Assembly: GCF_002224125.1 (NCBI RefSeq)
Contig: NZ_NCSM01000005.1
Location: 195,144 to 259,143, forward strand
DNA: 64,000 nucleotides
Reading direction: 5' to 3'
Source: Streptomyces sp. NBS 14/10
GTDB lineage: Bacteria > Actinomycetota > Actinomycetes > Streptomycetales > Streptomycetaceae
Below the pieces are notes generated by a model. The model made no database searches. It worked only from the letters and a program-made list of their open reading frames with translations, and was not told the DNA's origin. Shown here piece after piece: positions 17,015-25,701 of this stretch. Position numbers and translations under genes: made by a program. Each line of letters opens with the position of its first letter. Position 1 is the stretch's first letter.

Positions 17015-18238
17015 GTGGCGCGCCACTCCCCCGCCCGGCGGCGGGCCGTGCGGCTGCGGGTGGCGGGGGCGCTGCTGCTGGTGTGCGCCGCGGCTTCGGC
17101 CTGTGCCGCCTCCGACGAGCAGACGCGGCCGGCGCGCACGAAGCCGTCGCGGACGTCCAGCGCGTCGGCGTCGGCGTCGGCCGCGGCCTCGAAGGCCGCC
17201 GCCGCCCGGCTGCTGCCCGGGATGCCACCGCCGCTTGACCCGCACGACCTGTACGCGGCCGACCGGCCGGGCAAGCTGTCCCCGGCGGTCAAGGGCTTGC
17301 CGCCGCGGGTGTATGTGCCGAACACGCTGTCCAACACGGTCAGCGTCATCGACCCGAAGACGTACAAGGTGATCCGCACCCTCCGGGTCGGCAGCCAGCC
17401 GCAGCACGTCGTGCCCTCCTGGGACCTGAAGACGCTGTGGGTCAACAACGACCTCGGCAACAGCCTGACCCCGATCGACCCGGCCACCGGGAAGACCGGC
17501 CGCCCGGTGGACGTCCACGATCCGTACAACCTCTACTTCACTCCCGACGGCAAGTACGCGGTGGTGATGGCCTCCGCGGACCGGGCGCTGGTGTTCCGGG
17601 ACGCGCACACCATGCGGGTGGTGAAGTCGGTGCCGGTGTCGTGCTACGGCGTCAACCACGCGGACTTCTCGCCCGACGGCCGCTACTTCATCGTGTCCTG
17701 CGAGTTCTCCGGCGAGCTGCTGAAGGTGGACACGGCCCGGATGAAGGTGATCGGGCAGCAGCGGCTGCCGCTCGTGGGCGCCATGCCGCAGGACGTGAAG
17801 ATCTCACCGGACGGCCGGACCTGGTACATCGCCGACATGATGGCCGACGGGGTGTGGGTGCTGAACGGGGACGCCTTCACCCGGCCCCGGCTGCTGCCCA
17901 CCGGCCAGGGCGCCCACGGTCTGTATGTCAGCCGGGACTCCCGCAGCATGTACATCACCAACCGCGGCGAGGGCACCATCTCGGTCCTGTCGCTCGCCAC
18001 CGGCAAGCTGGTGGGGCGCTGGCGGCTGCCCGGCGGCGGCAGCCCCGATATGGGCGGGGTGTCCGCCGATGGAAAGGTGCTGTGGCTCTCCGGCCGCTAC
18101 AACTCCGAGGTGTACGCGATCGCCACCCGCGACGGCCGGCTGCTGGCCCGGATCCCGGTGGGCGGCGGCCCGCACGGGCTGGCGGTCTTTCCCCAGCCGG
18201 GCCGCTACTCTCTGGGCCACACCGGCGTCTTCCGCTGA
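17015..18238 (+). CDS. YncE-like beta-propeller protein, secreted or lipid-anchored, about 407 aa
   Basis: Exported seven-bladed propeller of the YVTN/cytochrome D1-like group. A basic N-terminus leads to a hydrophobic segment (LRVAGALLLVCAAASAC), then a Ser/Ala-rich linker. Repeated blades then carry VYVPNTLSNTVSVIDP, PDGKYAVVMASAD, SPDGRYFIVSCEF and SPDGRTWYIADMM. The Cys after the hydrophobic segment may be a lipid anchor, but the lipobox is weak. The start is uncertain: GTG 17015 gives a normal signal, GTG 17048 is shorter, and GTG 16697 has the best SD but adds 106 low-complexity residues that read through repeats. Such proteins often act as substrate-binding or protein-interaction scaffolds outside the cell. 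No partner was recognised. Confidence 0.75.
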   Translation: MARHSPARRRAVRLRVAGALLLVCAAASACAASDEQTRPARTKPSRTSSASASASAAASKAAAARLLPGMPPPLDPHDLYAADRPGKLSPAVKGLPPRVYVPNTLSNTVSVIDPKTYKVIRTLRVGSQPQHVVPSWDLKTLWVNNDLGNSLTPIDPATGKTGRPVDVHDPYNLYFTPDGKYAVVMASADRALVFRDAHTMRVVKSVPVSCYGVNHADFSPDGRYFIVSCEFSGELLKVDTARMKVIGQQRLPLVGAMPQDVKISPDGRTWYIADMMADGVWVLNGDAFTRPRLLPTGQGAHGLYVSRDSRSMYITNRGEGTISVLSLATGKLVGRWRLPGGGSPDMGGVSADGKVLWLSGRYNSEVYAIATRDGRLLARIPVGGGPHGLAVFPQPGRYSLGHTGVFR

Positions 18239-18362
18239 GCCGCCGGCCGGGTCCGGCGAGCCGATGACGGGGCGTAAGCCGTCTTCCCCCGCCGACCACC
18301 CCCGCGTAGCGTGACGTGGACATGCCTGGATGGGGCGTCAAGGGGAGGAGTCGCGAGTCGCG

Positions 18363-20147
18363 ATGGAGAACGGCAGCAGGACACGGCGTCAGTTCCTGGC
18401 CACGGCGGGAACCACCGGCGGCGCCCTCGCACTGGGCACCACGATGGCCCACCCCGCCTCGGCCGCGCCCAAGACGGCCCGTACCGTCGCCGTGCTCGGC
18501 GGCGGCGTCTCGGGGCTGAGCGCCGCGCAGGAGCTGGCCGAGCGGGGGTTCTCGGTCACGGTGTACGAGCGCAACCGCATCCTCGGCGGCAAGGCCCGCA
18601 GCATGGACGTCCCCGGCACCGGAAGCGGTGGGCGCAGGGCCTTACCCGGCGAGCACGGCTTCCGCTTCTTCCCGGGTTTCTACCGGAATCTTCCCGACAC
18701 CCTGCGCCGGATCCCCTTCCCCGGCAACGCCGGCGGCTGCCGGGACAACCTGGTCGCCGCGACCGAGGAGTTGTTCGCCCGCAACGGCGGCACCCCGGAT
18801 CTGCGGCTGCCGTTCCGCACCCTGACCGCACCGCCCGATCCGAGCTCCCTCACCCCCGACGCGTTGCTGCAACTCCTCATCGGTTTCCTGGACACCGCGC
18901 TCGGCCTGCCCGCCACCGAGACCGCGTACTTCGCAAGCCGCGTCCTGGTCCAGCTGACCAGCTGCGATCTGCGCCGCGAGGGGCAGTGGGAGCGGGTGCC
19001 GTGGTGGGACTTCGTCAAGGCCGAGAAGATGTCGCACGACTACCAGCGGCTGCTGGCCGTCGGCATCACCCGTAACATCGTCGCCACCAAGGCAGAGGAG
19101 GCCAGCACCCGCACCGTCGCCCGCGTCCTCCAGGCGTTCGTGTACAACGTCCTCGCGCGGGGCCACGACGGGGAGCCGGACCGAGTGCTGAACGCACCGA
19201 CCAGCGAGGCGTGGATCGATCCGTGGGAGACACATCTGCGCTCGCTGGGTGTGCGGTTCGAGCTCGGCGCCGAGGTGACGGAGCTGAGTTACGAGGGCGG
19301 GCGGATCACCGGGGCGCGTCTGAAGGACCCGGACACCGGCGCCACCCGCACCGCCACCGCCGACCACTACCTCAGCGCGCTGCCCGTCGAACACGCCCGC
19401 ACCACCTGGGGAGCGTCGCTGCGGGCCGCCGATCCGCAGCTCGCCCGCTGCGACAAGCTGCGCACGGACTGGATGGTCGGCGTCCAGTTCTATCTGCGCA
19501 CCCCCACCCCGATCCTGAACGGGCATGTGGACTGCGTGGACTCGCCCTGGTCGATCACCGCCATCGGGCAGGCGCAGTTCTGGAAGGGGCGCGACTTCCC
19601 CGCCGACTACGGGGACGGGCAGGTCACCGACTGCCTGTCCACCATCGTCTCCGAATGGGACAAGCCCGGCATCCTGTACGGGAAGACCGCCAAGCAGTGC
19701 ACCCGTGAGGAGGTCGTCCGCGAGATCTGGGCGCAGCTGAAGGACAGCCTGCACGACACCGGACGGACGGTGCTGCGCGATGCGGATGTGCATGCGTGGT
19801 TCATGGACCCGGCCGTCGAAGGGCTCGGCGGACCCTCGCCCAGCAACCGTGAACAACTCCTGATCCACCCGGCCGGCACCTGGTACAACCGCCCCAGCGC
19901 GGCCACCGCCGTGCCCAATCTCTTCCTCGCCGGGGACTATGTGGCCACCGACATGGACCTGGCCACGATGGAGGGTGCCAACGAGTCGGCCCGCCGGGCC
20001 GTCAACGCGCTCCTGGACGCCGAGGGCTCGAGCGCCCCGCGCTGCGCCATCTGGACGCTGTACCAGCCGCCTGAGCTGGAGCCGCTGCGCCGCGTCGACG
20101 AGACCCGCTACCGGCTGGGGCTGCCCAACGCGTTCGACCTCGGCTGA
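18363..20147 (+). CDS. Tat-exported FAD-dependent oxidoreductase (amine oxidase/HpnE-like), 594 aa
   Basis: Flavoprotein of the NAD(P)-binding Rossmann amine oxidase/phytoene desaturase type. A Tat signal is visible (RTRRQFLATAG, then GGALALGTTMAHPASA), so it should be exported folded with FAD. The dinucleotide motif is VAVLGGGVSGLSAAQELAER, followed by YERNRILGGKARS. The C-terminal FAD block is NLFLAGDYVATDMDLATMEG, ending near ESARRAVNALL. Size and blocks resemble proteins annotated as hydroxysqualene dehydroxylase-like in Streptomyces, but the genuine HpnE is cytosolic, so the function is open. ATG 18363 is preferred, with a GGAGGAG about 15 bases upstream. ATG 18330 would add 11 residues ahead of the Tat motif. 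Confidence 0.82.
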   Translation: MENGSRTRRQFLATAGTTGGALALGTTMAHPASAAPKTARTVAVLGGGVSGLSAAQELAERGFSVTVYERNRILGGKARSMDVPGTGSGGRRALPGEHGFRFFPGFYRNLPDTLRRIPFPGNAGGCRDNLVAATEELFARNGGTPDLRLPFRTLTAPPDPSSLTPDALLQLLIGFLDTALGLPATETAYFASRVLVQLTSCDLRREGQWERVPWWDFVKAEKMSHDYQRLLAVGITRNIVATKAEEASTRTVARVLQAFVYNVLARGHDGEPDRVLNAPTSEAWIDPWETHLRSLGVRFELGAEVTELSYEGGRITGARLKDPDTGATRTATADHYLSALPVEHARTTWGASLRAADPQLARCDKLRTDWMVGVQFYLRTPTPILNGHVDCVDSPWSITAIGQAQFWKGRDFPADYGDGQVTDCLSTIVSEWDKPGILYGKTAKQCTREEVVREIWAQLKDSLHDTGRTVLRDADVHAWFMDPAVEGLGGPSPSNREQLLIHPAGTWYNRPSAATAVPNLFLAGDYVATDMDLATMEGANESARRAVNALLDAEGSSAPRCAIWTLYQPPELEPLRRVDETRYRLGLPNAFDLG

Positions 20148-20163
20148 CACGCAACGGTGTTGT

Positions 20164-20541
20164 TCAGATCCGCCAGGAGCGGATGCGGCCCGCCGCGTCG
20201 TAGACGTCGGCCTTGCTGGACAGGATGTCGCGGACCAGGTCGATCAGCGCGCCGTACGGCGGATCGATGCCCTCGCCCGAGGCGTGCATATAGGCGACGG
20301 CCGTGGCGCTGGCGAATCGCGCGTTGCTCGCCGGGAGCGGCCTGAGCAGCGCGATGGTGTGCAGCAGCGCCGCGGCGCGCCACGCGGGGTCCGGGTCGAC
20401 GCCCAGACGTGGCGGGTCGACGCGATGCCGGGCCACGGCGGCGACCAGTCCCGAGAAGTCGGAGATGGAGGGTTGTTCCGGCATGACCTCCTCATGACGC
20501 TGCAGCAGCCAGGGGACGTCGATATGCAGTAGCGGGGCCAT
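20164..20541 (-). CDS. Fic/Doc-like toxin component, 125 aa, catalytic His missing
   Basis: Toxin gene of a two-gene toxin-antitoxin operon, 2 bases after the antitoxin stop. Length equals Doc (about 126 aa). The active-site loop that in Doc/Fic reads HPFx(D/N)xNKR is here RPLPASNAR (residues 67-75). Asn73 and Arg75 are kept, but the catalytic His is Arg, and Phe and Lys are lost. The C-terminal helix region (AYMHASGEGIDPPYGAL) resembles the family. Doc phosphorylates EF-Tu and Fic proteins AMPylate. Neither chemistry should work without the His, so the protein may act by binding or be an inactivated or diverged lineage. Assignment rests on remembered Streptomyces annotation of near-identical proteins. 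Confidence 0.72.
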   Translation of the reverse strand: MAPLLHIDVPWLLQRHEEVMPEQPSISDFSGLVAAVARHRVDPPRLGVDPDPAWRAAALLHTIALLRPLPASNARFASATAVAYMHASGEGIDPPYGALIDLVRDILSSKADVYDAAGRIRSWRI

Positions 20542-20543
20542 GG

Positions 20544-20789
20544 TCAGGCGGCCTGTCCCGGGTCGTGGGGGCGGTGTTCATCATCCGGGAACGCATCGGC
20601 GAACGCCTGCGCGTTGTCCGCGAAGAAGCGCCGGAAGACCTCCGCGCCTTCCTGCAGCGCGCGGTGGCGGGCGATGTCGGCGACGGTCGCCTCCCGGACG
20701 AGGGCCTTCATCGTGGTGCCACGCTCCTTGGCGATCTGGCGGAGGTCCTCAAGTTCCCGATCGCTGAATTCCACATTGAGAGCTGACAT
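20544..20789 (-). CDS. Ribbon-helix-helix antitoxin, 81 aa
   Basis: First gene of the toxin-antitoxin pair. Residues 4-43 (LNVEFSDRELEDLRQIAKER, then a helix with MKALVREATVADIARHR) fit a MetJ/Arc-type ribbon-helix-helix DNA-binding domain. The remainder is an acidic, Phe-rich tail (FRRFFADNAQAFADAF) suited to wrapping the toxin. Start ATG 20789. A tandem operator (20801-20813, 20856-20868) lies upstream, consistent with autorepression. Doc partners are normally Phd-fold antitoxins, so an RHH partner is atypical. Confidence 0.78.
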   Translation of the reverse strand: MSALNVEFSDRELEDLRQIAKERGTTMKALVREATVADIARHRALQEGAEVFRRFFADNAQAFADAFPDDEHRPHDPGQAA

Positions 20790-20800
20790 GCTCCACACCC

Positions 20801-20868
20801 TACTTGCCAGGTACCTCGACAGCAATCGCCGCAGGTCAAATATTGTTTTTGTAGGTACTTGACAAGTA
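20801..20868 (-). promoter_or_regulatory. Tandem operator and promoter of the toxin-antitoxin operon
   Basis: Two 13-bp sites with the pattern TACTTGNCANGTA, TACTTGCCAGGTA at 20801-20813 and TACTTGACAAGTA at 20856-20868, are 55 bases apart (about five helical turns). A promoter reading leftward has TTGTCA (complement of 20860-20865) and TATTTG (complement of 20837-20842) with 17 bases between. The upstream operator overlaps the -35 and the other lies in the leader, a good layout for cooperative autorepression. Confidence 0.6.
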
Positions 20869-20942
20869 TTTCGAGCTCCCGGGCCACCGGCCTTCGAACA
20901 CCTGCGGGTACGGTGAGCCGCACCACAGGAGAGAGAGGGACC

Positions 20943-21926
20943 ATGGAGCAGCGTGAGTTCGGCCGGATCGGCAGGAAGGTCTCCGTCGTCGGGCTGGGGA
21001 CCTGGCAGCTGGGCGCGGACTGGGGCGAGGTCGGCGAGGACGACGCGCTGGCGGTGCTGGACGCGGCCGTCGAGTCGGGGGTGACCTTCTTCGACACCGC
21101 CGATGTGTACGGGGACGGGCGCAGCGAGCAGCTCATCGGGCGCTATCTGCGAAGCCGCCCGGACGCGCGGATCTTCGTGGCGACCAAGATGGGGCGACGG
21201 CTGCCGCAGGTCGCGGAGAACTACACGCTGGACAACTTCCTGGCCTGGACGGACCGTTCGCGCGCCAACCTCGGGGTGGACACGCTGGATCTGGTGCAGC
21301 TGCACTGCCCGCCGTCGTCGGTGCACTCCTCCGACGCCGTCTTCGACGCGCTGGACACGCTGGTGGACCGCGGGCGTGTGGCGGCGTACGGGGTGAGCGT
21401 GGAGACCTGCGAGGAGGCGCTGGCGGCGATCGAGCACCCGGGGACGGCGAGCGTGCAGATCATTCTCAATCCGTTCCGGCTCAAGCCGCTGGAGCGGGTG
21501 CTGCCCGCGGCCGCCGCGGCCGGGGTGGGGATCATCGCGCGGGTGCCGCTGGCGTCGGGCCTGCTGTCCGGCCGGTACACCAAGGACACGGTGTTCTCCG
21601 AGAACGACCACCGCACGTACAACCGCCACGGCGAGATGTTCGACCAGGGCGAGACCTTCTCGGGTGTGGACTTCGCGGCGGGTGTCGAGGCGGCGGTTGA
21701 GTTCGGGGAGCTGGCGCCCGAGGGGGCGACGCCCGCGCAGAGCGCGCTGCGGTGGGTCGTCCAGCAGCCGGGGGTGACCTCGGTCATCCCGGGGGCGCGC
21801 TCGCCCGAGCAGGCCCGGGCGAACGCCACGGCGGCGGCGCTGCCCGCGCTGGAGCAGTCCACGCTGGACGCGGTCCGCGAGCTGTACGACCGGCGGATCC
21901 GCGCCCAGGTGCACCACCGCTGGTGA
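20943..21926 (+). CDS. Aldo/keto reductase, 327 aa
   Basis: NADPH-dependent (beta/alpha)8 oxidoreductase. ATG 20943 follows an SD-rich AGGAGAGAGAGG. The tetrad is visible as the Asp and Tyr in FFDTADVYGDGRS, the Lys in VATKMGRR and the His in VQLHCPP. The C-terminal cofactor block is TSVIPGARSPEQARAN. It resembles the AKR11/YhdN-like group acting on small aldehydes and sugars. It is divergent from the toxin-antitoxin operon and convergent, 10 bases apart, with the GH5 gene. No operon partner. Confidence 0.9.
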   Translation: MEQREFGRIGRKVSVVGLGTWQLGADWGEVGEDDALAVLDAAVESGVTFFDTADVYGDGRSEQLIGRYLRSRPDARIFVATKMGRRLPQVAENYTLDNFLAWTDRSRANLGVDTLDLVQLHCPPSSVHSSDAVFDALDTLVDRGRVAAYGVSVETCEEALAAIEHPGTASVQIILNPFRLKPLERVLPAAAAAGVGIIARVPLASGLLSGRYTKDTVFSENDHRTYNRHGEMFDQGETFSGVDFAAGVEAAVEFGELAPEGATPAQSALRWVVQQPGVTSVIPGARSPEQARANATAAALPALEQSTLDAVRELYDRRIRAQVHHRW

Positions 21927-21936
21927 CGCCGACGGG

Positions 21937-23883
21937 TCAGTTCGGGAAGCCGGCGGCCTGCGCCCACGCGCTGAGCTCGCGCTGTGCCGCGGCGCGCAGC
22001 TCGGCCGAGGGGGCGGCGGTGCCGTCGGCGACCAGCGCGTAGTGGAGGGTTCCGGCCCCGGGCGGCGCGGAGAGCAGCAGCCGCCTGGCGTCGGTGCCGC
22101 CGCTCTCCGCCGCGGTCGCCACGGGGTGGTCGGCGGTGTGCCCGTGCGCGGTGTAGGCGGGCGGGCCGGTGACGGTGCCCAGGTCGGAGACCACGGTGGT
22201 GGTGGCGGGGTCGAAGTCGCGGGGCAGATGCAGTTCGGTGGGGGCCTCGGTGGCGCTGTTCTGGCGCCACACCAGCATCCCGTAGCGGCCGGAGCCGACC
22301 AGCCGTGCCACATTGGGCAGGCTGCTGGGGACGCGGTCCCAGCTCAGGATGGTGGAGCCGTCGCGCGAGCGGTCCTCGAAGGTGAAGGCGAGGGTACGGC
22401 CCGCCACCGCGCTCGGGTAGAGGCGGTCCAGGAGCCGGGCGTCCTGGCGGAGCACGGCCGCCCCGGTGTCATCGAGCCGTACGGCCGACAGGTCCTCGTC
22501 GTTCCAGGCGTCGCCGCCGGTGAGGAGCTTGTCGGGGTTGCCGTTCATCGCCTCGTGGTGGCGGCCGTTGTACAGGTCCCACTGCCACTGGTTGGCGGAC
22601 AGCACCGGGCCCGAGGCGGCGGCCTTGCTCCACCAGGTGGCGCCGCTGAGCCGGGAGTCCAGCGCCTGGTACAGGCCCTTGACCACGGTCGGCGCCTTGT
22701 CGGAGGTGAAGCCGGTCAGCGGGTGTCCGTACTCGCTGACGACGGCCGTGGTGCCGAGCGCCGAGGCGCGGTCGCGCACGGTGGCGAAGTCGGTGGCGTA
22801 CTGGCCGTCCTGGGCCTTGCCGGGCATGAAGACGCCGGAGATGGCCTTCTGGTCGTAGAAGTGGGTGTTGAACACATAGCGCGAGTCGATGGCCCCGGCG
22901 TCGAGCAGGCCGCCCTCCTGGCGCTGGAAGTCGATGTTGGAGTTCCAGAACAGGTTGGGCTCGACGAAGGCGGGCTTGTCGGCCCAGCCCGCGGCGTCCA
23001 TGCGCGCGCGGAACTTCTCATAGAACGGCCACAGCACGTCCTTCTCCCAGGCGCGGCTGGACTGGCCGCTGTCGTAGCGGCCCGCGTACGGCTCGTTGTA
23101 CGGGTCGAAGCCGACGACACGGGCGAACTCGTCGGTGGCCAGATGGCCGGCCAGGTAGGCCATGGTCTTCTCGGCGGTGGTCAGGAAGGCGTCCTGGACC
23201 CGGACCGTCCCGGCGGAGGTCTGCAGGGCGCGGTTCTTCCAGAAGTCTCGGGTGGCGTCCTGGACGGCGGGGTTCTGGGCGATGTTCTGGCCCCAGTGGA
23301 CGCAGATGCCGCAGGACTCCTTGGGGTAGCCGCCGGCCTTGACGACCCATTCGGGCGCGCCGTCGCCGGAGTACCAGCTGTCCTTGTCGAACAGGTGGCG
23401 GGAGTAGAGGTCCTGGTGGAAGTCGGGGTAGATCCGTATCCCGGCGTCCAGGAAGGCCCGCATCTGCTCGGTGGCCTTGCGCAGATACTCCTCGTCGACC
23501 TTGCCGGGCTCGGGCTCGGCGTGGGCCCAGGACAGCAGGAAGCGGACGGAGTTGGCGCCGGTGAGGCCGCGCATGGCCTGGGCCGACTTCCGGGCGTCGG
23601 CGGCGCTTGCGAAGGGCAGACCGCCGTTCTCCGCCAGCTTGACCTCGCCGGAGACGTTGAATCCGCGCAGGACGACCTCGCGCCCGTGGCCGTCGGTGAA
23701 CCGGCCGCCCGCTACGGAGATCCGGTCCGCTGCCGGGCCGTCGGACCAAGGCGGCTCGGCGGCGGCCGCGGTGCCGCCCGGGGCGGCGACCGCCGCCATC
23801 AACAGCAGGGCGGCCGCCCCGAGCAGTCGTATGCGGCCCGTACGAAGACGGACCCTCATCCCGTGCGTCACTGTGGTCGCCAT
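21937..23883 (-). CDS. Secreted GH5 glycosidase (endoglycoceramidase-like cellulase family), 648 aa
   Basis: Exported (beta/alpha)8 glycosidase of clan GH-A. A signal peptide covers about residues 1-41 (IRLLGAAALLLMAAVAA, cleavage near AAAAE). The barrel begins VVLRGFNVSGEVKLAENGG. The acid/base is E264 in VGFDPYNEPYAG and the nucleophile E384 in VVSEYGHPLTG. The spacing and the FxPYNEP form recall GH5 endoglycoceramidases and related beta-glycosidases rather than plain cellulases. A C-terminal beta-sandwich with Ala-rich tail follows. It is collinear with and 61 bases downstream of the GH53 galactanase, so it likely belongs to the galactan locus. Its substrate there is unproven. ATG 23883 is used, and an in-frame ATG 8 codons later is an alternative. 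Confidence 0.85.
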   Translation of the reverse strand: MATTVTHGMRVRLRTGRIRLLGAAALLLMAAVAAPGGTAAAAEPPWSDGPAADRISVAGGRFTDGHGREVVLRGFNVSGEVKLAENGGLPFASAADARKSAQAMRGLTGANSVRFLLSWAHAEPEPGKVDEEYLRKATEQMRAFLDAGIRIYPDFHQDLYSRHLFDKDSWYSGDGAPEWVVKAGGYPKESCGICVHWGQNIAQNPAVQDATRDFWKNRALQTSAGTVRVQDAFLTTAEKTMAYLAGHLATDEFARVVGFDPYNEPYAGRYDSGQSSRAWEKDVLWPFYEKFRARMDAAGWADKPAFVEPNLFWNSNIDFQRQEGGLLDAGAIDSRYVFNTHFYDQKAISGVFMPGKAQDGQYATDFATVRDRASALGTTAVVSEYGHPLTGFTSDKAPTVVKGLYQALDSRLSGATWWSKAAASGPVLSANQWQWDLYNGRHHEAMNGNPDKLLTGGDAWNDEDLSAVRLDDTGAAVLRQDARLLDRLYPSAVAGRTLAFTFEDRSRDGSTILSWDRVPSSLPNVARLVGSGRYGMLVWRQNSATEAPTELHLPRDFDPATTTVVSDLGTVTGPPAYTAHGHTADHPVATAAESGGTDARRLLLSAPPGAGTLHYALVADGTAAPSAELRAAAQRELSAWAQAAGFPN

Positions 23884-23944
23884 GAACCTACCGTCGGGTA
23901 AACATGAGCGTCCGTCAACATATCCGGCACGCGCAGTTCACCGG

Positions 23945-25528
23945 TCAGCGGTGGCCGAACCAGTCCATCGCGGGCAGGGCCTTGTCGCCGTAGTCGAACA
24001 GGGCCTGGTTCTCCCAGGCGTTGCCGGAGCCCGGGTCGGTGGGGTCCCAGCCGCTGCCCTTGACAGCGGTCCAGGCGGGCTCCCAGTAGACGACACCAAG
24101 GCCCCGGCCGCCCGGCACCGCCTCCACCACGTTCATCACATCCCGGAGGTTGGCGGCCTGTCCGGCGGGGGTGGCGGGGTAGCCGTCGACGAGCTGGTCG
24201 GCGGTGGCCACGTTGTTCGCCAGGCCGTCGTCGTTGGCGAGGGTGTGGGCGTAGGCGGTCTCGGCGACCAGGACCGGCTTGCCGTAGCGGGCCGCCACGT
24301 CGTCCAGGTTGGCCTGGAGATCGGACAGCGGGCCGTGCCAGTAGCCGTAGTACGACAGGGCGATGACGTCGAACGGCACCTTCTGCGCGACCGCCTGGTC
24401 GAACCACCACCTCGTGCCCCCGTTGTCCCCGCCCTTGGCCAGGTGCAGCGCGACCTTGGTGTCGGACGAGACGGCCTTGGCGGCGTTCGCGCCGGAGGTG
24501 AGCAGCCCGGCGAGCTGGGAGAAGTTGCTGGTGGAGCCCTCGGGCCAGAGCATGCCGCCGTTGATCTCATTGCCGATCTGGACCATGTCGGCCGTGGTGC
24601 CCTGCGCCTTGAGCGCGCCCAGGACGTCGTACGTGTGGTCGTACACGTCCTGCTTGAGCCGGCTGTAGTCGTGTCCGGCCCAGGCGGCCGGCTTGGTCTG
24701 CTTGCCGGGATCGGCCCAGCTGTCGGAGTAGTGGAAGTCGATCAGCAGCTTCATCCCCTGGGCCTTGGCGCGCTTGGCCATGGCCAGCACCTTGGCCTTG
24801 GTGTTGTAGCCGTCGGCCGGGTTCACCCACACCTTCAGCCGCGCGTAGTTCATACCGGAGGCGCGCAGAATGGCCAGGGCGTCGCCGCTGGTGCCGTTCG
24901 CGGAGCGGTAGGTGGCGCCGAATGCCTCGTTCTTGGCGAGGGTGGACACGTCCCCGCCCTTGACCGTGAGGCCCGTGCCGCCCTTGGTGAAGGTGAGGTC
25001 GTCCAGGTTGGCCCACTCCCCCGCGTGGGCGTCGGAGTTGAGGCTGATGGTGCACTGGCCACTGGTGACCGTGACCGAGGTGACCAGGCGGATCCACGTG
25101 CCGTTCGGGGTCGGCGGCAGATCGGTGCGCTGCTCGGCACCGCCGCAGTCGCGCAGGGCGAGGTACGCGGCGTTCTGTCCGCCGCTGGAGCGCACCCAGG
25201 CGCTGAGCGTGTAGGTGCCGTTCGCGAGGCCGGACAGGTACTGGTAGGTCTGCACCTTGTACGCCGAGGAGGACCAGTGGGACAGCCGGTAGCCGCCGCT
25301 GTGGCCGCCGGTCTCGGTGTAGGACGCGTTGTTGTTGCCGGCGGCGGAGTAGGTGCTCCAGCCGGACGGGGTGGCGGTGCCGGTGCCGTCGGCCTCGAAT
25401 CCGGTGTTGGCCAGGGTGCTCGCGGCGTGTGCGGCCGGCGCGGGGAGCGCGGTCAGCAGCAGCGCGCCGAGGGCGGGGAGCGCGGCGGCGCGCAGCAGAG
25501 TGCGGGTGGTGCTCCGTATGTCGTGCAT
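23945..25528 (-). CDS. Secreted GH53 endo-beta-1,4-galactanase with N-terminal carbohydrate-binding domain, 527 aa
   Basis: Extracellular enzyme cutting beta-1,4-galactan of pectin side chains. A signal peptide (LLRAAALPALGALLLTALPA, ending AHA) is followed by a beta-sandwich carbohydrate-binding-like domain of about 150 residues (NTGFEADGTGTATPSGWSTY onward). The GH53 barrel then opens VKGGDVSTLAKNEAFG and includes MKLLIDFHYSDSWADPGKQ. The acid/base is E321 in QIGNEINGG and the nucleophile E423 in VLVAETAYAH. All GH53 signatures are present. ATG 25528 has SD GAAGGGA. It is preceded by the beta-galactosidase gene after a 173-base gap, so it could have its own promoter, though the order mirrors GanB next to GanA of Bacillus. 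Confidence 0.95.
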   Translation of the reverse strand: MHDIRSTTRTLLRAAALPALGALLLTALPAPAAHAASTLANTGFEADGTGTATPSGWSTYSAAGNNNASYTETGGHSGGYRLSHWSSSAYKVQTYQYLSGLANGTYTLSAWVRSSGGQNAAYLALRDCGGAEQRTDLPPTPNGTWIRLVTSVTVTSGQCTISLNSDAHAGEWANLDDLTFTKGGTGLTVKGGDVSTLAKNEAFGATYRSANGTSGDALAILRASGMNYARLKVWVNPADGYNTKAKVLAMAKRAKAQGMKLLIDFHYSDSWADPGKQTKPAAWAGHDYSRLKQDVYDHTYDVLGALKAQGTTADMVQIGNEINGGMLWPEGSTSNFSQLAGLLTSGANAAKAVSSDTKVALHLAKGGDNGGTRWWFDQAVAQKVPFDVIALSYYGYWHGPLSDLQANLDDVAARYGKPVLVAETAYAHTLANDDGLANNVATADQLVDGYPATPAGQAANLRDVMNVVEAVPGGRGLGVVYWEPAWTAVKGSGWDPTDPGSGNAWENQALFDYGDKALPAMDWFGHR

Positions 25529-25701
25529 CGTCGAGTCCCTTCGACAATGAGCGAGTGGGGGTATGAGCGTGTCTTGGCGCGCTGCGCGGGCTGGGCTGAG
25601 GAGCCGCGCAGCGACGGAGGAGCGAGCAGTGACGAGGGAAGCCCGCGCATTGGAGCGCGCCGAGACTGAGCGGGGGGAGGGGTTAGCGGAGTTGCGGTCG
25701 T

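Noticed and set aside
14544..17372. Long + strand open frame crossing three gene regions
   Set aside because: Antisense to the beta-PGM and Gfo/Idh genes, Arg/Pro-rich, no SD, no family features.
25529..25701. Candidate small gene between GH42 and GH53
   Set aside because: Short frames without SD and with GAGCGA-type low-complexity sequence. I see nothing convincing.
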